From Bradyrhizobium sp. BR 10289 (GTDB lineage Bacteria; Pseudomonadota; Alphaproteobacteria; Rhizobiales; Xanthobacteraceae), in contig NZ_JACOFR010000017.1 of assembly GCF_019455385.1 (NCBI RefSeq), forward strand, positions 62,001-126,000: a DNA stretch of 64,000 bases, given 5' to 3'. Below are positions 61,045-64,000 of this stretch, piece after piece. The first letter of the stretch is position 1. Each line of letters starts with the position of its first letter. The notes under the pieces are model-generated. The model made no database searches. It saw only the letters and a program-made list of their open reading frames with translations, and was not told the DNA's origin. Made by a program: the position numbers and the translations under genes.

Positions 61045-62109
61045 GTGCCGATCACCCGCCGCCGCCTTTTCGGACTGCTCGCCGGGGCCGGCGCATTGGT
61101 CGGCGCGCCCTCCCTCTGGATGTCCTTCATGAAAACGTATGACGGCCCGGTCTCCGACCATTTCGACGGCCTGACCTTCTTCGACCCGGACGGCTCGCCG
61201 CCGAAATCATTGCGTGAGGTGCTGCGCTGGCAGTTCAGCGGCAAGCGGCAGCGCGCGGCTTGGCCGGAGTGGGTCCCGAGCCCCCACGCCGACACCCCGC
61301 CGGAGCGCGTCGAGGGCGACAAGGTGCGGCTTTCCTTTGTCGGGCACGCGAGCTGGCTGATCCAGGCCGGCGGCCTCAACATTCTCGTCGATCCCGTCTG
61401 GTCCGAACGGGTTTCGCCGGTCAGCTTCGCTGGGCCGAAGCGGCACAATGATCCCGGCATCGCGTTCGAGAAGCTGCCGAAGATCGACGTCGTGCTGGTG
61501 TCGCACGGCCATTACGACCATCTCGATCTCGCGACGCTGTCGCGGCTCGCCAAGAATTTTGGCCCGCGCGTTATCACCCCGCTCGGCAATGACGTGACGA
61601 TGCGCGGCAGCGACGCGTCGATCAAGGCGGAGGCGTTCGATTGGCACGATCGCGTCGAGCTTGGTAACGGCATCGCCGCGACGCTGGTGCCGACACGGCA
61701 CTGGACCGCGCGCGGCATGTTCGATCGCAACAAGGCGCTATGGGCGAGCTTTGTGCTGGAGACGCCGGCGGGCAAGATCTACGTGGTCTGCGATTCCGGC
61801 TATGGCGACGGCACCCACTTCCGCCGCGTTGCCGAGAAGCACGGCAAGCTGCGTCTCGCGATCCTTCCCATCGGCGCCTACGAGCCGCGCTGGTTCATGC
61901 GCGACCAGCACATGAATCCGGAAGACGCGGTGAAGGCGCTGGCCGATTGCGGCGCGGAAGCCGCGCTCGGGCATCATCACGGCACGTTCCAGCTGACGGA
62001 TGAAGCGATCGACGCGCCGGCCAAGGCGCTGGTGGAGGCGCTCGATGCCGCGAAGATTCCGCAGGAGCGGTTCGTGGCGATGAAGCCGGGACAGGTGGTG
62101 GAGATTTAG
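61045..62109 (+). CDS. Metallo-beta-lactamase-fold hydrolase (NAPE-PLD/UlaG-like)
   Basis: A 354-residue exported MBL-fold protein. A twin-arginine-like signal (TRRRLFGLLAGAGALVGAPSLW) starts it. The zinc motif HGHYDHLD has H154, H156, D158 and H159; other ligands are the His of VPTRHWTARG, the Asp of VVCDSGYGDG and the His of AALGHHHGTF. The pattern and length are those of the NAPE-PLD/UlaG-like branch acting on phosphodiester or lactone bonds. GTG 61045 starts it. Its last codons (QVVEI and stop) are repeated 609 bp downstream as an 18-bp direct repeat. Confidence 0.9.
   Translation: MPITRRRLFGLLAGAGALVGAPSLWMSFMKTYDGPVSDHFDGLTFFDPDGSPPKSLREVLRWQFSGKRQRAAWPEWVPSPHADTPPERVEGDKVRLSFVGHASWLIQAGGLNILVDPVWSERVSPVSFAGPKRHNDPGIAFEKLPKIDVVLVSHGHYDHLDLATLSRLAKNFGPRVITPLGNDVTMRGSDASIKAEAFDWHDRVELGNGIAATLVPTRHWTARGMFDRNKALWASFVLETPAGKIYVVCDSGYGDGTHFRRVAEKHGKLRLAILPIGAYEPRWFMRDQHMNPEDAVKALADCGAEAALGHHHGTFQLTDEAIDAPAKALVEALDAAKIPQERFVAMKPGQVVEI
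62092..62109. repeat. 18-bp direct repeat, left copy
   Basis: CAGGTGGTGGAGATTTAG covers the last codons and stop of the MBL-fold gene. An identical copy lies at 62701-62718, after the next gene's stop codon. The spacing between copies is 609 bp. No inverted ends of an insertion sequence are seen. Confidence 0.9.
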
Positions 62110-62284
62110 GTCATGTCTCCATCAACCCGGTGGCGTGATGCGACGAAAGCGATCTCCGCCTTGCTCCTGTCGCGACAAGTTCGTGCGGCTCTGCGCCTTT
62201 GAACCAGAAAGCCCGTGAGGCAACAAAACACCATGGATTTGCTGGGTCCGAAGACCTTGATTGATCGATGGATGGAGCCGGCCT

Positions 62285-62695
62285 GTGGGATTTTTGCTGA
62301 GAATTGTGCTTGCAACCGCTCTCGTGAATCTTGCTCCGGCCGTCGCCCAGGCGAAGGACCCCGTCGCTTCTCCTGCCGTGCAGAAGGAATTCGATGGCTT
62401 CATCGAGAAGTTTCGCGCAGCGCTGAAGGCAAACGATCCGACCGCCGTCGCCGCTATGACGCAATTGCCGTTCATGAACGACAAGGCCATTAGCGACGCC
62501 GCACAATTTGGCGCCAAGACCTATCGGACCTCGTTCACGGCGAAGAATCGCGCTTGTATCCAGCGCAGCAAGGCCCGCTACGAGCGCGAGGAAGGCAAGA
62601 CTGACACTTACTACATCTTCTGCTACGAGGACATCTTCGTCTTTACCAAGACGCCGGCGGGGTTCCTTTTCACTGACATCAGCGTGAATGATTGA
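62285..62695 (+). CDS. Secreted hypothetical protein in a direct-repeat-flanked segment
   Basis: A 136-residue protein with a signal peptide (about residues 1-23, ending PAVAQAKD). The mature part has FDGFIEKFRAALKANDPTAVAAMTQLPFMNDKAISDAAQFGAKTYRTSFTAKNRACIQRSKARYEREEGKTDTYYIFCYEDIFVFTKTPAGFLFTDI, with two Cys. I do not recognise a named family, although the NTF2-like nuclear-transport fold is possible from the alternation of helices and strands. The GTG 62285 has GGAG nine bases upstream; TTG 62261 is in frame. The surrounding 609-bp unit is bordered by an 18-bp direct repeat. Confidence 0.75.
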   Translation: MGFLLRIVLATALVNLAPAVAQAKDPVASPAVQKEFDGFIEKFRAALKANDPTAVAAMTQLPFMNDKAISDAAQFGAKTYRTSFTAKNRACIQRSKARYEREEGKTDTYYIFCYEDIFVFTKTPAGFLFTDISVND

Positions 62696-62700
62696 TCCGG

Positions 62701-62718
62701 CAGGTGGTGGAGATTTAG
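62701..62718. repeat. 18-bp direct repeat, right copy
   Basis: An exact copy of CAGGTGGTGGAGATTTAG at 62092-62109. Here it lies 5 bp after the stop codon of the secreted hypothetical gene, out of any gene, and looks like a fossil end of the MBL-fold gene. Confidence 0.9.
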
Positions 62719-62739
62719 CTCTCTCCAACCCACACCGCT

Positions 62740-62877
62740 CGTGCCCCGGACGCAGCGCAGCGTCTCTTCGACGGTGCGCTGCAGAGCCGGGGCCCATGTC
62801 GCGGCGCTGCACTTTGCAGTCTTCTGGGTCCCGGCTCTGCGCAGCGTCACTGCGTGCCGCAGCGCGTCCGGGACACG
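62740..62877. repeat. Palindromic repeat, copy 2 of the CGTGCCCCGGACGC family
   Basis: Outer arms CGTGCCCCGGACGC / GCGTCCGGGACACG; inner arms CTGCAGAGCCGGGGCCCA / TGGGTCCCGGCTCTGC. It shares both with 47718-47838 and has a longer centre. It fills the gap before the leftward SIMPL gene. Confidence 0.85.
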
Positions 62878-62884
62878 AGATCTG

Positions 62885-63586
62885 TTATTCTTTCGCCTTG
62901 ATCGCCCAGCTCACATTCACCGTCACCGACAGCGTCTCCTCACCCGGCGCAACGGCAGCAGGTGCGGCCATTGGTGCGGCGGCCATGCGTCCCTTGAACA
63001 GCGGTACCGGCGCGCCGCCTTCGGTGACGCTCAGCGGCGCGCCCAGCGTCACGCCGGTGGCCTTGGCATAGATTTCCGCCTTGCGCCGCGCATCCGCCAC
63101 CGCCTGCACGCGCGCATCGTCGAGCAGCTTTGAGGCCTGCGTCACCTCGAACGAGATGTTGCCGATGTCGTTGGCGCCCGCACCGACGAGGGTGTCGATG
63201 ATGCCAGCCACCTTGGTCACATCGCGAATTTTCACGGTGACACGATTAGAGGCGCGGAAGCCGACCAGGGGCGTGGCGCCGGTGGATTTGTTCTGGCCGT
63301 ATTGTGGCTGAAGCGACAGGCGCGATGTCTGGTAATCCTTCTCGGCGATCCCGGCGCCCTTCAGCGCCGCCAGCACCTTGTTCATCGCGGAATTGTTGGC
63401 GTCGGAGGCTTCTTTTGCGGTTTTGGCGTCGCTGGCGGCGCCGGCATCGATCTGCGCGAGATCGGGCGCCGCGGTGATCGTGGCCTCGCCGCTCACCGAG
63501 ATGGCGGACGGAAAATCATCGGCAAGCGCAGGCATTGCCAGCAGCGTGGCGGCAAATACGGCAGCGAATACGGCAGGCTTTTTCAT
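62885..63586 (-). CDS. SIMPL (DUF541) domain protein
   Basis: A 233-residue exported protein. The signal peptide (residues 1-21, MPALADDF) is followed by the SIMPL pattern ISVSGEATITAAPDLAQIDAGAASDAKTAKEASDANNSAMNKVLAALKGAGIAEKDYQTSRLSLQPQYG and a C-terminal half with GEETLSVTVNVSWAI. SIMPL proteins are periplasmic and may aid stress tolerance; the family has no settled molecular function. ATG 63586 matches the signal; ATG 63595 is three codons earlier. It lies 5 bp after the GyrI-like gene and is likely co-transcribed. Confidence 0.92.
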   Translation of the reverse strand: MKKPAVFAAVFAATLLAMPALADDFPSAISVSGEATITAAPDLAQIDAGAASDAKTAKEASDANNSAMNKVLAALKGAGIAEKDYQTSRLSLQPQYGQNKSTGATPLVGFRASNRVTVKIRDVTKVAGIIDTLVGAGANDIGNISFEVTQASKLLDDARVQAVADARRKAEIYAKATGVTLGAPLSVTEGGAPVPLFKGRMAAAPMAAPAAVAPGEETLSVTVNVSWAIKAKE

Positions 63587-63591
63587 CAGTC

Positions 63592-64000
63592 TCACTTCAA
63601 CGGCACAAAAACATTGATTACGAGCTTGTCCTCCGCCGTCTTCAGGGGATCGGTGAGGTACTCCTCGATGAAGGTGTCCTTGGCTTCCAGGCGTTTGTCG
63701 TCGAGGTGATTGGTGATCGCCTCATAGGTGTTGTCCATGTTGTCGTAGGAGCCGCGATGGACGAATTTCAGCGCCTTGCCCTCCGGCGATCTGCCGATGC
63801 TCATGTCCTTGGGCAGCTTCTGCGGATCCTGGTCGATCGGGATCTCGGCGAGGAAGGTGAAGCCGGTGTCGTCGGTCGAGGTGTAGACGATCATCGCATT
63901 GCCGGCGTGCTTGATGCCCTGCTTGTCCAGCAGCGTGTTCAGCGCCTTGAAGGCGTCGACCAGCGTGTCGAAGGCGGAATCCCAATTGGCTGTGCCCTTG
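63592..64000 (-). CDS. GyrI-like/SOUL-type effector-binding domain protein, partial
   Basis: The 5' end lies beyond the window. The 136 visible residues continue in frame to the border (KGTANWDSAFDTLVDAFKALNTLLDKQGIKHAGNAMIVYTSTDDTGFTFLAEIPIDQDPQKLPKDMSIGRSPEGKALKFVHRGSYDNMDNTYEAITNHLDDKRLEAKDTFIEEYLTDP and end VINVFVPLK). This is the GyrI-like small-molecule-binding fold: FVHRGSYDNM and EEYLTDP are typical. The product is probably exported with a leader outside the window, since the SIMPL partner is. Function is unknown. Confidence 0.82.
   Translation of the reverse strand, partial: KGTANWDSAFDTLVDAFKALNTLLDKQGIKHAGNAMIVYTSTDDTGFTFLAEIPIDQDPQKLPKDMSIGRSPEGKALKFVHRGSYDNMDNTYEAITNHLDDKRLEAKDTFIEEYLTDPLKTAEDKLVINVFVPLK

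Overview
The window is GC-rich, has very high coding density, and its proteins and gene order look like a chromosomal backbone segment of an alphaproteobacterium of the order Hyphomicrobiales, most likely Bradyrhizobium or a close relative (inferred from family recognition, two glnK-amtB pairs, the linked rpsP/rimM/trmD/rplS and leuC/leuD/asd/leuB neighbourhoods, and many short palindromic intergenic repeats). There is no rRNA, CRISPR array, recognisable insertion sequence or prophage. One tRNA gene (Gly, anticodon GCC) is present.

Layout. 0.1-8.4 kb: heparinase-like protein, purH, a UMF1-type transporter, gamma-glutamyltransferase and an SHS-like transporter. 8.4-16.5 kb: GST, DUF2239 protein, MATE exporter, DsbA-fold isomerase, ketopantoate reductase-like protein, a di-haem cytochrome c with a sorbosone dehydrogenase-like propeller, and an NAD-dependent epimerase. 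16.6-17.7 kb: a small islet with an AbiEii-type nucleotidyltransferase and a small unrecognised partner, beside tRNA-Gly. 18-24.2 kb: CnoX-like thioredoxin, Lon-N protein, Trm112, UbiH-like hydroxylase and TesB. Between the Lon-N and Trm112 genes lie a cytochrome b561-like protein, a PepSY-like protein, and a membrane protein divergent from a TetR regulator with two matching operators. 24.2-30.8 kb: GYF-DUF898 protein, then glnK-amtB, ArsR-SRPBCC, a ClpP-like peptidase and a second glnK-amtB preceded by a sigma-54-like promoter.

30.9-42.2 kb: GFA protein, aminotransferase, ftsK, lolA, YbfB-type transporter, leuB, hexapeptide acetyltransferase, two hypotheticals and asd. 42.5-48.7 kb: a 720-residue fusion of a papain-like peptidase and an alpha/beta-hydrolase, carbonic anhydrase, CoA-ester lyase, LysE exporter, DUF6455 protein and a glycosyltransferase. 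48.7-54.2 kb: leuD and leuC, separated by a flavin-oxidase/HTH-regulator divergon, a small metallopeptidase and three small secreted proteins, one extremely Gly/His/Tyr-rich. 54.5-60.6 kb: the ribosome/SRP block ffh, rpsP, rimM, trmD, rplS, interrupted between rimM and trmD by a divergent LysR/MFS pair. 61-64 kb: metallo-beta-lactamase-fold hydrolase, a secreted hypothetical bracketed by an 18-bp direct repeat, a SIMPL protein and a GyrI-like protein running off the end.

Pathways: leuB, leuC and leuD give the last steps of leucine synthesis; asd feeds lysine, threonine and methionine; purH closes purine synthesis; the glnK/amtB sets form the ammonium uptake and signalling module; ffh, S16, RimM, TrmD and L19 belong to translation and protein targeting. 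The most unusual items are the peptidase-hydrolase fusion, the nucleotidyltransferase islet with its inverted repeat, the divergent regulator/operator pairs, and the direct-repeat-flanked secreted gene. No complete new system is proven from sequence alone.
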